Counted from the stretch's first letter, positions 47,625-57,151 are shown. The stretch: 64,000 nt of DNA from Tolypothrix bouteillei VB521301 (GCF_000760695.4 NZ_JHEG04000001.1:4174895-4238894), one strand, 5' to 3'. The notes: a model not told the origin generated them from the sequence alone. A program made the numbers and translations.

Positions 47625-47765
47625 GGAGCGAACATTTATTGGTGCGTCTATATAATTATTATGCCAGTCATCTTCACACCATTGCCACACATTCCCGTGC
47701 ATATCGTACAAACCAAAAGCGTTAGGGGGAAAAGAACTTACATCTGTGGTTTGATCTCGCAACTT
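47625..47765 (-). pseudogene. Fragment of a formylglycine-generating-enzyme-like gene
   Basis: On the minus strand [20 protein letters not shown] and [15 protein letters not shown] are diagnostic of the SUMF1/FGE-sulfatase domain. Only about 45 codons are recognisable; the 3' side ends near the MITE and the 5' side runs into HIP1-rich DNA. It is a relic, not a working enzyme. The remaining interval 47766-48100 shows no gene. Confidence 0.75.
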
Positions 47766-48100
47766 TCCCTTTGGTGCAGCACCTAATATATAGTGTGTTT
47801 GAACTCGCACATCTAGCAGCACTTCGCGATCGCGATCGCCAAACAACAACAATGATGTTCTTGACCGACTTAGCACATCGTTGTTTAGTTTTCCGTATAT
47901 TCAAACAGGAGTTCCTGAGAATGCTTGATATATTAGGATTGAAAAAAGATTATACCTAAACTTTCCGTATAATAAATAGCTAGGCAGCGAGAAAAAGCCG
48001 AACATCTCGATCGCGGTTAAGCGTTCATGGACGGCACGACAACTGTTTCACAATCTGCTGGGGTGTTAGTACACTTGTCTTGCAAGGGAGCAGTAAGCAC

Positions 48101-48391
48101 ATGGAAAAGATCGTTATCGTGAAATGGAGAATTAAGGAGTCGGAAACGTCTCGGGTCCTGAAATTGCTACCGGAACTGGCCGAGAAGACCAGATCGGAGG
48201 AAGGCAACATTGCCTACACAATTTATCAGTCGGAAAACGATCCTTGCGAACTCATTCTTTGCGAACACTACACCGACACCGCTGCCGCAGAATCTCACAG
48301 GCAATCGGAACACTATAAAAGAATCGTTGCAGAAGAGATAATCCCCTATCTTGAAGACCGCGAGGTGATATCGGTGAAGAAGCTTGTTTAA
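48101..48391 (+). CDS. ABM-domain monooxygenase-like protein
   Basis: 96 residues from the ATG at 48101 (ggagca about 10 nt upstream; the frame opens at 48080). The ferredoxin-like ABM fold is indicated by KIVIVKWRIK, SEEGNIAYTIYQSENDP, LILCEHYTDTAAAESHRQSEHYKR. The family includes quinol monooxygenases such as YgiN and small antibiotic-biosynthesis enzymes. It lies 39 bp ahead of a DJ-1/PfpI-type gene, a pairing that suggests reactive-carbonyl or quinone detoxification. Codon use looks more GC-rich than its neighbours. Confidence 0.85.
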   Translation: MEKIVIVKWRIKESETSRVLKLLPELAEKTRSEEGNIAYTIYQSENDPCELILCEHYTDTAAAESHRQSEHYKRIVAEEIIPYLEDREVISVKKLV

Positions 48392-48430
48392 AGCTCTGTC
48401 CTAAACCGAACCAAACAATAAGGAGAAACT

Positions 48431-49105
48431 ATGTCAAAGAAGATTCTTATTATCGTATCGAACGCATACACCATCGGTCCGAACAACCGAAGGACGGGAA
48501 ATTTCCTGCCGGAGGTCGCACATCCTTATGCTGAATTCGACAGAGCAAAATACCAAATTGATTTCGCAAGTCTCACCGGAGATACACCGTTTTTGGATGC
48601 GCTCAATCTTGCTGACGATCCTGACAACCTAGCCTTTTTGGTAGGAAAAGGGTGGGCCGCAATGCAGAAAGCGAAGAAGCTCTCAAACGTGGACGTTAGC
48701 CAGTACGATGCCATCTTTATACCTGGCGGTTTGGCACCGATGGTCGATATGCCTGAGCATCCGCTCCTCAAAAAGGTTGTGAAAGAGACATACGAGCGGG
48801 GTGCTGTTGTTGGGGCCGTTTGTCATGGTCCAGTTTCGTTGCTGAACGTCAAGTTGAGCAACGGCACTCTCCTGCTCGCTGGGAAGAATATCAGTTCATT
48901 TACAAACGACGAAGAAGAAAACTACGCAAAAGATGATGTGCCTTTCGAGTTGGAAACGGCGCTCACCAAACAAGGCGCACTTTTCCACAAGACGGCACCC
49001 TGGCAAGCATTCAGCATTGCCGATGGAAATCTCGTTACCGGACAGAATCCTGCTTCTGCCAAAGGTGTCGCAGAGAAGATGATCGCGCTCTTGGAGTCTG
49101 CTTGA
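48431..49105 (+). CDS. DJ-1/PfpI-family type 1 glutamine amidotransferase-like protein
   Basis: 224 residues with an excellent ribosome site (aaggag, 6-7 nt before the ATG). Signature: the nucleophile elbow GAVCHGPVSLL with Cys131-His132, PEVAHPYAEF with Glu28, and DAIFIPGGLAPM. It resembles Hsp31-like glyoxalase III/deglycase proteins, which convert methylglyoxal or act as chaperones. Probably in one transcript with the ABM gene. GC-rich codon use and absence of HIP1 sites suggest transfer from another lineage. Confidence 0.9.
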   Translation: MSKKILIIVSNAYTIGPNNRRTGNFLPEVAHPYAEFDRAKYQIDFASLTGDTPFLDALNLADDPDNLAFLVGKGWAAMQKAKKLSNVDVSQYDAIFIPGGLAPMVDMPEHPLLKKVVKETYERGAVVGAVCHGPVSLLNVKLSNGTLLLAGKNISSFTNDEEENYAKDDVPFELETALTKQGALFHKTAPWQAFSIADGNLVTGQNPASAKGVAEKMIALLESA

Positions 49106-49262
49106 GGCAGCATCGTTAAGACGGTGCTCGGTCGCTGCATAAGGGTGACCGCCGAGAGGTAGAGTTGAGGGGAGAAAGAAATATTTGATTGTTATCTAAT
49201 GTGCGTTCATCGCACCTATTCCTAATAAGAACGTTAACTGTAGGTATCTTCAAACGCACAAA

Positions 49263-49292
49263 GCGCCCTCCTTTTAGGAGAGCGCCTTTTAT
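49263..49292 (-). terminator. psbA terminator
   Basis: gcgccctcc and ggagagcgc form a stem (one mismatch) with a ttttа-type loop; the hairpin lies 37 bp after the psbA stop and may serve both strands (T tracts on each side). Confidence 0.65.
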
Positions 49293-49328
49293 CTAGTCTT
49301 GATGCTTTTTAGTCGCGTACTGCTATGA

Positions 49329-50411
49329 TTAGCCGTTGATAGCAGGAGCGCTTTGAGCAACAGGTGCAGCTTCAGTTGCAGCTAAGTCGAGAGGGAAGTT
49401 GTGAGCGTTGCGCTCGTGCATCACTTCCATACCGAGGTTAGCGCGGTTGAGGATGTCTGCCCAGGTGCCGATAGCACGACCTTGTGAGTCAATTACCGAC
49501 TGGTTGAAGTTGAAGCCGTTGAGGTTGAACGCCATGGTGCTGATGCCCAGTGCGGTGAACCAGATGCCTACTACTGGCCATGCTGCCAAGAAGAAGTGCA
49601 AACTGCGGCTGTTGTTGAATGATGCGTATTGGAAGATCAAGCGACCGAAGTAGCCGTGTGCTGCGACGATGTTGTAGGTCTCTTCTTCTTGTCCGAACTT
49701 GTAACCGTAGTTCTGTGACTCGGTTTCGGTTGTTTCACGTACCAAGGAAGAGGTGACCAGAGAACCGTGCATTGCACTGAACAGAGAACCACCGAATACA
49801 CCTGCTACACCTAACTGGTGGAAGGGGTGCATGAGGATGTTGTGCTCTGCTTGGAACACCAACATGAAGTTGAAGGTGCCAGAGATTCCCAAAGGCATAC
49901 CGTCAGAGAAAGAACCTTGACCGATGGGGTAGATCAAGAATACTGCAGTTGCAGCAGCAACAGGTGCGCTGAATGCTACGCAGATCCAAGGACGCATACC
50001 CAAGCGGTAGGACAATTCCCACTCACGACCCAAGTAGCAGAATACACCAATCAGGAAGTGGAAAATCACTAACTGGTATGGACCACCATTGTAGAGCCAC
50101 TCATCTAAGGAAGCGGCTTCCCAGATGGGGTAGAAGTGAAGACCAATTGCGTTAGAAGAAGGAACAACTGCACCTGAGATGATGTTGTTGCCGTAGAGCA
50201 AAGAACCTGCAACAGGTTCGCGGATACCATCGATATCTACAGGAGGTGCTGCGATGAAGGCGATGATGAAGCAGATTGCCGCCGAGAGCAGTGTAGGGAT
50301 CATCAGTACGCCGAACCAGCCGACATAAAGGCGGTTTTCGGTGGAGGTGATCCAGTTACAGAACTGCTCCCATACGTTGGCGCTTTGGCGCTGCTGTAAG
50401 GTTGCTGTCAT
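49329..50411 (-). CDS. psbA: Photosystem II D1 protein, Glu130 (high-light type)
   Basis: 360 residues, the full D1 length. All key residues are in place: Tyr161 (TyrZ), Asp170, His190, His198, His215, Ser264, His272, His332, Glu333, His337, Asp342 and Ala344, with a 16-residue C-terminal extension removed by CtpA. Position 130 is Glu (LGREWE), the hydrogen-bond partner to pheophytin found in D1:2 forms made in strong light, not the Gln of D1:1. D1 binds P680, pheophytin, QB and the Mn cluster in the thylakoid membrane. Cyanobacteria usually have several psbA copies; this is the only one here. Confidence 0.99.
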   Translation of the reverse strand: MTATLQQRQSANVWEQFCNWITSTENRLYVGWFGVLMIPTLLSAAICFIIAFIAAPPVDIDGIREPVAGSLLYGNNIISGAVVPSSNAIGLHFYPIWEAASLDEWLYNGGPYQLVIFHFLIGVFCYLGREWELSYRLGMRPWICVAFSAPVAAATAVFLIYPIGQGSFSDGMPLGISGTFNFMLVFQAEHNILMHPFHQLGVAGVFGGSLFSAMHGSLVTSSLVRETTETESQNYGYKFGQEEETYNIVAAHGYFGRLIFQYASFNNSRSLHFFLAAWPVVGIWFTALGISTMAFNLNGFNFNQSVIDSQGRAIGTWADILNRANLGMEVMHERNAHNFPLDLAATEAAPVAQSAPAING

Positions 50412-50472
50412 GGTTTTATGATTGCGGTTGTTTTATATGAATGAATCAGGCTTTTTGTGCGCCTGTATCTTT

Positions 50473-50501
50473 AATTTACATCTGTTTACACAACTTTACA
50501 A
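50473..50501 (-). promoter_or_regulatory. Candidate psbA promoter
   Basis: On the minus strand TTGTAA (50496-50501) and TAAATT (50473-50478) are spaced by 17 bp, a sigma-70-like arrangement about 60 bp before the psbA ATG. Typical for psbA in position, but no start-site data exist here. Confidence 0.4.
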
Positions 50502-50517
50502 TACTCTTCTCTTTATT

Positions 50518-51071
50518 AGAAGTGATATAAAGTATTAGCTTGAGTTATGATTCGCGATCGGGCGATACCCACGCTCGCGTGGATAGCCATCTTTAAGATG
50601 GCATCAACCTCCTTATAATGTTCAAATCCCAAGCGAACAGTAAAGCTATGCAAGCAAAACTTTTGGAGCAATTTTCCTCCTCTGATGCTGAAGTCATCTT
50701 GGAACGCTTACCCGAACGAATTCGAGCTGCCCTAATTGCCCGTGCTACTGAAATTGAGTATCCAGTTGAAGCAGTCATTGAGATGGCGATCGCCAGCTTC
50801 CTCGATACGGAGGCATTAGGTTTTGCAGATTGTAAAGTAAGCCCAACTTATGAGAGTGCCTAGAACGATCGCTAAAACCGCCAGCCGAACCAGGGCGGCT
50901 CGTGAGAGTAGTTGAATTGCAAACAGATGGTTTCTCTTTACCTTAGCCATCACACAATACCTTAGCCAAAAAAGGAGTATGAAGAGAGAGGGCTGTCATG
51001 CGATCGCACTTTCTCAGTAAGTAGCATACAGTGATGAATCATAACTCAAGCTAATACTTTATATCACTTCT
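50518..51071. repeat. 36-bp perfect inverted repeat framing a small ORF
   Basis: agaagtgatataaagtatta and the next 16 bases (50518-50553) recur exactly inverted at 51036-51071. The 482-bp interior holds the 81-codon ORF, a gccatctttaagatggc hairpin (about 50585-50601) and HIP1 sites. The left arm lies 17 bp upstream of the candidate psbA promoter. Terminal inverted repeats of this length suggest a mobile unit or an inverted duplication. Confidence 0.85.
50618..50863 (+). CDS. Small hypothetical protein inside the inverted repeat
   Basis: 81 residues, or 71 from the internal ATG at 50648. A helical, acidic protein: AKLLEQFSSSDAEVILERLP, ERIRAALIARATEIEYPVEA and VIEMAIASFLD. The composition is protein-like and cyanobacterial, but ribosome sites are weak for both starts. 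It could be a small DNA-binding or regulatory protein of ribbon-helix-helix type, since the EYPVEAVIEMAIASFLD helix pattern fits that loosely. Unproven. Confidence 0.5.
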   Translation: MFKSQANSKAMQAKLLEQFSSSDAEVILERLPERIRAALIARATEIEYPVEAVIEMAIASFLDTEALGFADCKVSPTYESA

Positions 51072-51498
51072 TACTTTTAAAAACCAATACAAAATGAATG
51101 TTGTGGGTCATCACGTCATTTTTTACCAAACATTTAAAGTAACGTGAGTTTGAATAAGAACCCAAGGGTAAAAGTGGCGGGCGTGACACGAGCCGCGCCA
51201 TAATCTTTGAAAGCCTTTTTACTGTAGGGTTATAAAAAAATTGCTTTAGTACCCGAAAATCGCATAAAAACCTTATTGTTACCATTTGTCACAAGTTGAG
51301 CCTGTAATAGCATTTCACCAAATAATTGCTGTATACGAGCCCCCCAAACCCTTATTAGTAGAGGGGTTGGGGGGCTCGCATTTGTCTCAAAGATTTCGGG
51401 AATGGGTATAAGTAATCGCCAAGAATAGTAAAAATGAAAAATTTCCAAACATCCTCTTACAAGCAACTTTCCAACCCTTAAGAAGAAAGGGTAAATTT
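50864..51498. other. Intergenic, no clear gene
   Basis: Contains the right arm of the inverted repeat. 51338-51380 has an imperfect palindrome with cgagccccccaaacc and ggttggggggctcg (14-bp stem around cttattagtagagg), likely a terminator-like or repeat hairpin. No ORF with supporting features. Confidence 0.5.
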
Positions 51499-51687
51499 TC
51501 ACTCTTGGATGCTCAGAATTTTCTGCTCCAAATAATGCTGAAGCAAACGATCGCTCTTAATAAATTTCCGTATTTCACTTACTTGCTCGCTGCTAATTTC
51601 AGTCGCTCCAGGGACAAAACATATTCCCAAAATACATATTTGCGGTGGGAGATATTTCCCGGTTAGTTTATAATTTAGTGTTGCCAT
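51499..51687 (-). CDS. Small hypothetical protein
   Basis: 62 residues from the ATG at 51687 (MATLNYKLTGKYLPPQICILG); an ATG seven codons upstream (51708) is also open. It has a short hydrophobic strand ICILGICFVPGATEIS and a charged helix. Neither start has a strong ribosome site. It resembles the small beta-type proteins seen in phage-like or unknown operons, but no family can be named. Confidence 0.4.
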   Translation of the reverse strand: MATLNYKLTGKYLPPQICILGICFVPGATEISSEQVSEIRKFIKSDRLLQHYLEQKILSIQE

Positions 51688-51708
51688 AAGTTCACCATTT
51701 CTGTTCAA

Positions 51709-52009
51709 ATAATAGAAAGCTACTCGTCTTCGTCTTTTGGCAGTCGCTCATTTGACAGAACCGTATTCTGCAAACACAGTATTCAGACTTTTTTCTGTCA
51801 CTTTATAAAAAAGATTGCCTATATAAACTGACATACAAGGTCTCCGAAATTATAAATGTGTGGAGACTTAAGTTTCGGAGAAAAGTTTGCCAATACCAAA
51901 AACAACAAAGCCTGTTAATACTAAAAACAAAAGCTGTTAACCGAATTAACTCTCATCTACTATCATGGCATAGTGAATAACTTTACACACAGGTAACGAG
52001 AAAAACGTT
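51709..52009. other. Intergenic, AT-rich
   Basis: No gene seen. Repeats of aagtttcggag and ctccgaaattataaatgtgtg (around 51842-51885) form a loose inverted pair. Otherwise unremarkable. Confidence 0.5.
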
Positions 52010-52325
52010 ATATAAAATAATATAAACAATTAAGAGCTAAGTATACATCCAGATAGAAACTTTGATGCGGTACGACGATAACCGCTCGCGTGTACGGGGA
52101 GAAGATATGTTGGACACAATGCTTTAAAGAGGAGTGTCTGAGCCAATAGATAGCAGAGTTCATCCAGATTAAAGTGATGTGTCTGGTGCAAACTCCCTGG
52201 TTTGGTAATGGTGTTGGCATAAATTTCACATGGCGGTTGAGGACATAGGAGCAATTCAAGGACGCAAGCCCAAGATGAGGTGAGCTTCTGTAAAGTTGGG
52301 AGCCCACCGCTCCTTGTGGGGTCGT
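52010..52325 (-). other. Unassigned open stretch with two overlapping frames
   Basis: On the minus strand two overlapping frames (99 codons each, 52008-52307 and 52030-52329) stay open, rich in Cys, Leu, His and Pro, unlike the neighbouring genes. The base composition is more GC-rich than the surroundings. It may be a fragment of a mobile sequence or a structured RNA. It abuts the end of the pyruvyl transferase gene. No call is justified. Confidence 0.3.
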
Positions 52326-53435
52326 TCACGAACGCAATCCAACTAGTACGGGAAATATTGAAAAACTCGTTTGCGATCGCTCTTGCAAAACCAACTCTAC
52401 CCCTTCTTTTGCTGTCTTCGACTCGTTCAAAATAAATTCACTGGGTCTTTGATATTCATGGAATATTTTTTCAATGACACAAATATCTATTGGCTCCATA
52501 AAATTCAACATCCTGTGTAGGGGTAACATTTCTGTTTTATCAATATAGTTTTTTATTTTAGAGGTTTTAGAAACATACTCATCAATACCTATATTGGGTA
52601 TTCCAAGAAGATCGGCAAGCATGACAGAGTGAAGCCTATTTCCAAAGTGAAAATCCATTTGGCTGAGAAGTTCCACAAAATCTTGTGGCTGGCTCCATGA
52701 GTGGATCTTGCAATTTCTATCAGGTAAGTAGTTCTTCAGTAATTTATGAAATTTATTATCGTTTTTTTCCACACCCACTTGAGCAGGTAATAAATGAATC
52801 ACTGCATTAAACTTTTCAATCAATGGAAGTAGCTGTTGTGAATAGAACTCAGCCCTTCCTTCACCCCACCAGAAATTGCCTGTAAATGAAATATTTTGTA
52901 TTTGATTTGCGCGATCGCTTTTAATCCACTTTTCATATCTGTCCGGATTTAAAAATGCTAAATAACCTCCTAAATAGGCTTTAATAGAATCCATTTTAGA
53001 AACAGCCAAGTTATAGGAATTTTTATCTCTTAAATACAAGATATCTGCATTTTTCAAAACCTTTGCTTTCGTTGTCAATTCTTCGATACTAAAAGATTCT
53101 AAACCTACACCCAAATAACAGAAGCGCTTACCTACCAATTTAGCAAATTGTTGCATCATCAGCAATTTATTAGAACTGTCTTTTAAGTTATAAGTACTAC
53201 CGCCCCAAATTAAATAATCGCTTTGAAAAAGTATAAAAATTTTTTGAAGGATTGATAATTTACGAGTATTGCAAAAGACAACTTTAGTGTTTGTGCTTTC
53301 ATAAGATGTATCTTCACAAAACACAAATATATTTTTAATAATTTCTTGACTGGCGAAAATTTCAATCAGTTCTTGGATAGATAAATCGTCCCCAATATTC
53401 TTAAATCCATAATAACCCAATAAAAGAATATTCAT
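52326..53435 (-). CDS. Polysaccharide pyruvyl transferase family protein
   Basis: 369 residues. The N-terminal GYYGFKNIGDDLSIQELI, the central GVGLESF and LYLRDKNSY, and the FHFGNRLHSVMLADLLGIP motif are characteristic of CsaB/WcaK-type enzymes, which add ketal-linked pyruvate to sugars of surface polymers using phosphoenolpyruvate. The last ~12 residues (SIFPVLVGLRS) look unrelated to the related fragment at 22270, so the 3' end may be altered by the adjacent stretch. It belongs with the two following minus-strand glycan genes. Confidence 0.9.
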   Translation of the reverse strand: MNILLLGYYGFKNIGDDLSIQELIEIFASQEIIKNIFVFCEDTSYESTNTKVVFCNTRKLSILQKIFILFQSDYLIWGGSTYNLKDSSNKLLMMQQFAKLVGKRFCYLGVGLESFSIEELTTKAKVLKNADILYLRDKNSYNLAVSKMDSIKAYLGGYLAFLNPDRYEKWIKSDRANQIQNISFTGNFWWGEGRAEFYSQQLLPLIEKFNAVIHLLPAQVGVEKNDNKFHKLLKNYLPDRNCKIHSWSQPQDFVELLSQMDFHFGNRLHSVMLADLLGIPNIGIDEYVSKTSKIKNYIDKTEMLPLHRMLNFMEPIDICVIEKIFHEYQRPSEFILNESKTAKEGVELVLQERSQTSFSIFPVLVGLRS

Positions 53436-53741
53436 ATGTTTTCTATAGAGAATAAAGAACGGGAATTTTCCGTTCCTCGTTCCCTATTCCCTGTCTCCTT
53501 TCTGTGTAATTTCTTCCTTTTTAATTGATATTTAAAGTTAGTAACATCGGGAGGAGTACGGAAGTATATTGCAAAGATTGGCTCGTTGATGACAACTTAA
53601 AAACGAGTAGATTTTGTCAAGACTCAGCTTGGAAAAATTTACGTACACTTAAGTAATAATATTTAGATTGATGTCAGGATTCTCCCAAACCTTGGTCTTT
53701 TTGACTTTTTTTGTAAGGACACTGTTGGCGATCGCGCAACC
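53436..53741. other. Intergenic, no gene seen
   Basis: 306 bp with a ttccctattccctgtctcc tract near 53482-53500 of the kind found in cyanobacterial low-complexity repeats. No ORF or hairpin of note. Confidence 0.5.
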
Positions 53742-54689
53742 CTAGCCCCTAACCCGTCTTAACAAACCAAATGCTTGAGGACGTAACTTGACAGGTAAAA
53801 CTGACAAAGTTAATCCAATCCATGCTTTAGCTGTAGAAAAAGATTGACCAGCCAACACTAACTTGCGTCCTTTTTGTGTTTCCCCCTTTTCAATTAACCG
53901 CAAACCTAATAACAATTGGGTTTCTGCAAGACGCTGTTGCCTAATTTTTTCTAATTTTTCAGTCTCAAATTTATAACTCTGCAAATACCGGATTTTATCG
54001 CTGAGATATGGAATTGCGCGATCGATACCTTGCTGTTGTGGGTGGAAACGATATTCCATTAATAACTCTGGTAGATAATAACCCTTTTTTCCTGCCAAAG
54101 CCAGCCTGACAAACAAATCGTTATCCTCGCAATTCTGCCAATTGGGTTGCATAAATCCCAACTCCTGTAAGGTAGCACGTCGAAATAAAGTGGCTCCTAT
54201 TTGAAAACTTTGGTTAACAAACACAACTTCTAATAAATTATCGATCGCACCCTCTGACAAACTCGCCCTACCCCAAGAGCGAGAATTTTCTTGAGTTCTG
54301 GTTTCATCCCGCAAATTATTAATATCAATAATCCAATGATCTGTACCAACAAAATCTATACTCAAATCTTTATCGAGAATAGCAGCAGTCCGTGACAGAA
54401 ATTCTGGAGTTAAGCGATCGTCATCATCAAATTTAATAAAATAGTCACCCGTTGCTGCATCAAAGCCAGAACGCATATTATTGCTTTTACCAATATTTTG
54501 CGAATGACGAATATACTTGATACGGCTGTCTGTGTACTGGGACATGAGGTTAGGTGTACCGTCTTGAGAACCGTCATCACACACAATTAATTCAAAGTCT
54601 TGGTAAGTTTGCTTGAGTACACTTTCAATAGCATGTGGTAATAGATTCATTCGATTAAAGGTTGGTATACAAACACTAATTTTAGACAT
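53742..54689 (-). CDS. Family 2 glycosyltransferase
   Basis: 315 residues. GT2 GT-A fold: ISVCIPTFNRMNLLPHAIES, ELIVCDDGSQDGTPN, GDYFIKFDDDDRLTPEF with the DDD nucleotide-sugar/metal motif, and NCEDNDLFVRLALAG with the ED acceptor-side motif. A short C-terminal helical tail replaces a membrane domain. It transfers sugars from UDP- or GDP-sugars, probably in extracellular polysaccharide synthesis. The next gene (54711) starts 21 bp upstream on the same strand, suggesting an operon of two or three genes. Confidence 0.93.
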   Translation of the reverse strand: MSKISVCIPTFNRMNLLPHAIESVLKQTYQDFELIVCDDGSQDGTPNLMSQYTDSRIKYIRHSQNIGKSNNMRSGFDAATGDYFIKFDDDDRLTPEFLSRTAAILDKDLSIDFVGTDHWIIDINNLRDETRTQENSRSWGRASLSEGAIDNLLEVVFVNQSFQIGATLFRRATLQELGFMQPNWQNCEDNDLFVRLALAGKKGYYLPELLMEYRFHPQQQGIDRAIPYLSDKIRYLQSYKFETEKLEKIRQQRLAETQLLLGLRLIEKGETQKGRKLVLAGQSFSTAKAWIGLTLSVLPVKLRPQAFGLLRRVRG

Positions 54690-54710
54690 ATATTATATTC
54701 CGATAAAAAA

Positions 54711-55730
54711 TTAGATAATTGATCTTTTTACTTTACTGACAGCTTTTTTGATATACCAATAAGTTTTTGACCAAACGCCAGGAAGTTTTAATTTTAATGG
54801 TTTGAGTTCTGGCTGTTTGAGAAAGCGGTAATGCAAAAACTCATCTTTATAACAAATCTCAACATCTTCTCCTTTACACAATCTAGAAAAATCATTGGAG
54901 GAGTAACTCATATAGTGAAGGCGATGAATTGCTTTTAACTCCTCTTGATTGTAAAGAACATTATTAATATTGACAAACTCATCTGCATTAGCACAGTTAC
55001 CGGTTCTATCTTGACTGTTAGCACTGAGGGTATAGTTAAACATGGAGTATTTACAATCAATAGTCATGTAATTAAATAAAGCCGAACTCGACCACCAAAA
55101 CTTGCTTTTAATCCATTCAATTTCCCGTTTTTCAATCAGACGTTCTTTGAAATCATTTAATTGTGTACTATCAAAGAGCTTTTGATGGGAACCAAAAAAA
55201 CTATTGCAGTGAATTCTAGATCGTAATTGGTCTTCTGTAAAATGAGTGACACTAGAAATATCCTCTAATTTGATATCTATAACTTTTTTTGGCTTAGCAT
55301 GTTCCCAATCATCAAAGACTAAGTCGTAGCTGTTTAATTTGGCAAACACATCATTTAAATGTTTCATTGCTAAACTATCAGCATCATAAAAAACAAATTT
55401 TTCAAATTTTCCATCAAATGCAGCCAACTTTCTATGAACAAATCCTTTATACCAGCCCGGACGGTTTAATTTAGATTCTTTAGCTCTTGGATGAGCATCC
55501 CACACTTGGTTGACAAAATCGTCCCATCGCTGAAGGGCTTCAGGATCGTCAAAAATGGTTACATTTTTTCTAGATTGAATTTCTTGCTTGACAAGCTCTA
55601 GTTTGTCATCATAAGGAATAATACAAATAGGTATATCCGGGCTAACATTGACTTCAATACTATTAAGTAATGCTACAAGTTGGTCGTAAGTTTTGTCATT
55701 AGCTAGAGTATAAATACCGATATTATTCAT
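54711..55730 (-). CDS. Npun_R2821/Npun_R2822-type protein (GT-A-like)
   Basis: 339 residues starting MNNIGIYTLANDKTYDQLVA. The opening strand IGIYTLAN, IPICIIPYDDKLELV and FVFYDADSLAM (a DxD-like metal motif) point to a GT-A-type glycosyltransferase fold. It matches my memory of the family named after Nostoc punctiforme Npun_R2821/R2822. The domain fills the protein with no membrane segment. It lies in the glycan operon with a GT2 and a pyruvyl transferase; the donor and acceptor are unknown. Confidence 0.8.
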   Translation of the reverse strand: MNNIGIYTLANDKTYDQLVALLNSIEVNVSPDIPICIIPYDDKLELVKQEIQSRKNVTIFDDPEALQRWDDFVNQVWDAHPRAKESKLNRPGWYKGFVHRKLAAFDGKFEKFVFYDADSLAMKHLNDVFAKLNSYDLVFDDWEHAKPKKVIDIKLEDISSVTHFTEDQLRSRIHCNSFFGSHQKLFDSTQLNDFKERLIEKREIEWIKSKFWWSSSALFNYMTIDCKYSMFNYTLSANSQDRTGNCANADEFVNINNVLYNQEELKAIHRLHYMSYSSNDFSRLCKGEDVEICYKDEFLHYRFLKQPELKPLKLKLPGVWSKTYWYIKKAVSKVKRSII

Positions 55731-55921
55731 AATAAGACTTCATATAAATATAATAGTGTTGTAACAAGATAAAGTCTCTACATAAAAACATTTGCATTAT
55801 CATTTTAATTTATCCAAAAACTAGGGTGCTTTAATAACTGACTTGTCAATATTAACAAAACTGATTTAAAAATAGGGTGTGTTGTCCTCTTACTAGCGAC
55901 CTTTATACAACCTAACACTCT

Positions 55922-57151
55922 ATGAAAATTGTAATGGTATCTTCTACTTTTCCCTATCCGCCAACACGTGGTGGAACTCAAGTAAGAACATATAATTTAC
56001 TGAAATACCTCTGTCAACAGCATAATATCACCCTAGTCACTCAAAGAGAACCTGACGTTACAGAGACGGAAATAAAAGAATTGCGAGAGAGTGTTTCTCA
56101 TCTTGTTCTTTTTAATCGCCCGCAAGACGTAAGTACATCCGGAGGAATACTGAAGAAAGCTCAACGTTTTGCTACTTTCCTCTCTAAAGGTACGCCACCT
56201 AGTGTTTTAAACCGTTACTCTCCTGAAATGAGCAATTGGATTGAAAGTTTTGTACAAACAGGAAAATGTGATGTCGTAACGTGCGAACACAGCGTGAATG
56301 AAATTTATGTGCGTCCCTATTTTCAAAAACAGATTAAAACAGTAGTTAACATTCACAGCTCTGTCTATGGGACTTGTCGCAACCAACTAGAAACTGGTAT
56401 CTCAGAAAATAAACTAAGAGATAAACTCTATCTACCTCTTTTACGTCGCTACGAGCAAGGCTACTGCTCTAAATTCTCAGACATTGTGGTTACGACGGAA
56501 GAAGATAGGGTGCAAATGCAGGAGTTCAAGCCGAATTGCGATATTGCAGTGATTCCCAATGGAGTTGATTTAGATTCATTTCCTCAACGGACTACCGATC
56601 CGGGCGGACATCGCTTAATTTTCATAGGGGCGATGGATAATCTAGCAAATATTGATGCTGTTTGTTTCTTCAGCAATGAAGTTTTGCCAGAACTGCGAAA
56701 GATTTACTCAGATACAACTTTCGATATCGTTGGTTCTCGTCCCGCACCAGAAGTTTTAGCACTTAGAGATAAACCCGGAGTTACCGTTACCGGACGCGTA
56801 CCTTCAATGGTAGATTATTTACATCAAGCAACTGTCTGCGTTATTCCCATGCGGACGGGATTTGGTATCAAAAATAAAACCTTAGAAGCAATGGCTGCAG
56901 GTACACCGATTGTTGCAGGCGATCGCGGTTTAGAAGGACTTGCTGTGGATCGAGTCGGTGTACCACTCAGAGCATTACGAGCCAATCAACCAGCTGAGTA
57001 TATTAATGCCATCAGCCAACTCTTTGAAAACCCGCAGTTACGCTCGGAATTATCACAGAACGGCAGACAGCTCGTAGAAACAGATTTTACTTGGGATACT
57101 GCTGGTAAAAGATACGAACAAGTTCTGTTGACAGTGACCGCGAAGAGTTGA
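55922..57151 (+). CDS. Family 4 (group 1) glycosyltransferase
   Basis: 409 residues. GT-B fold signs: the N-terminal MVSSTFPYPPTRGGTQVRTY, VNIHSSVYG, VIPNGVDLDSF at the domain junction, LIFIGAMDN and the GFGIKNKTLEAMAAGTPIVA donor-binding E(x7)E-type motif with GLEGL. Such retaining enzymes use nucleotide sugars to build capsule or exopolysaccharide. It is divergent from the minus-strand glycan genes across a 191-bp gap, so the locus is probably controlled from a shared region. Confidence 0.93.
   Translation: MKIVMVSSTFPYPPTRGGTQVRTYNLLKYLCQQHNITLVTQREPDVTETEIKELRESVSHLVLFNRPQDVSTSGGILKKAQRFATFLSKGTPPSVLNRYSPEMSNWIESFVQTGKCDVVTCEHSVNEIYVRPYFQKQIKTVVNIHSSVYGTCRNQLETGISENKLRDKLYLPLLRRYEQGYCSKFSDIVVTTEEDRVQMQEFKPNCDIAVIPNGVDLDSFPQRTTDPGGHRLIFIGAMDNLANIDAVCFFSNEVLPELRKIYSDTTFDIVGSRPAPEVLALRDKPGVTVTGRVPSMVDYLHQATVCVIPMRTGFGIKNKTLEAMAAGTPIVAGDRGLEGLAVDRVGVPLRALRANQPAEYINAISQLFENPQLRSELSQNGRQLVETDFTWDTAGKRYEQVLLTVTAKS

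Noticed and set aside
47526..47876. Complete 116-residue protein
   Set aside because: Only the middle matches the formylglycine-enzyme domain; the C-terminal part is translated MITE and the N-terminal part translated HIP1 repeats.
52008..52329. Group II intron 3' end
   Set aside because: No domain V-like hairpin or reverse transcriptase frame could be identified.
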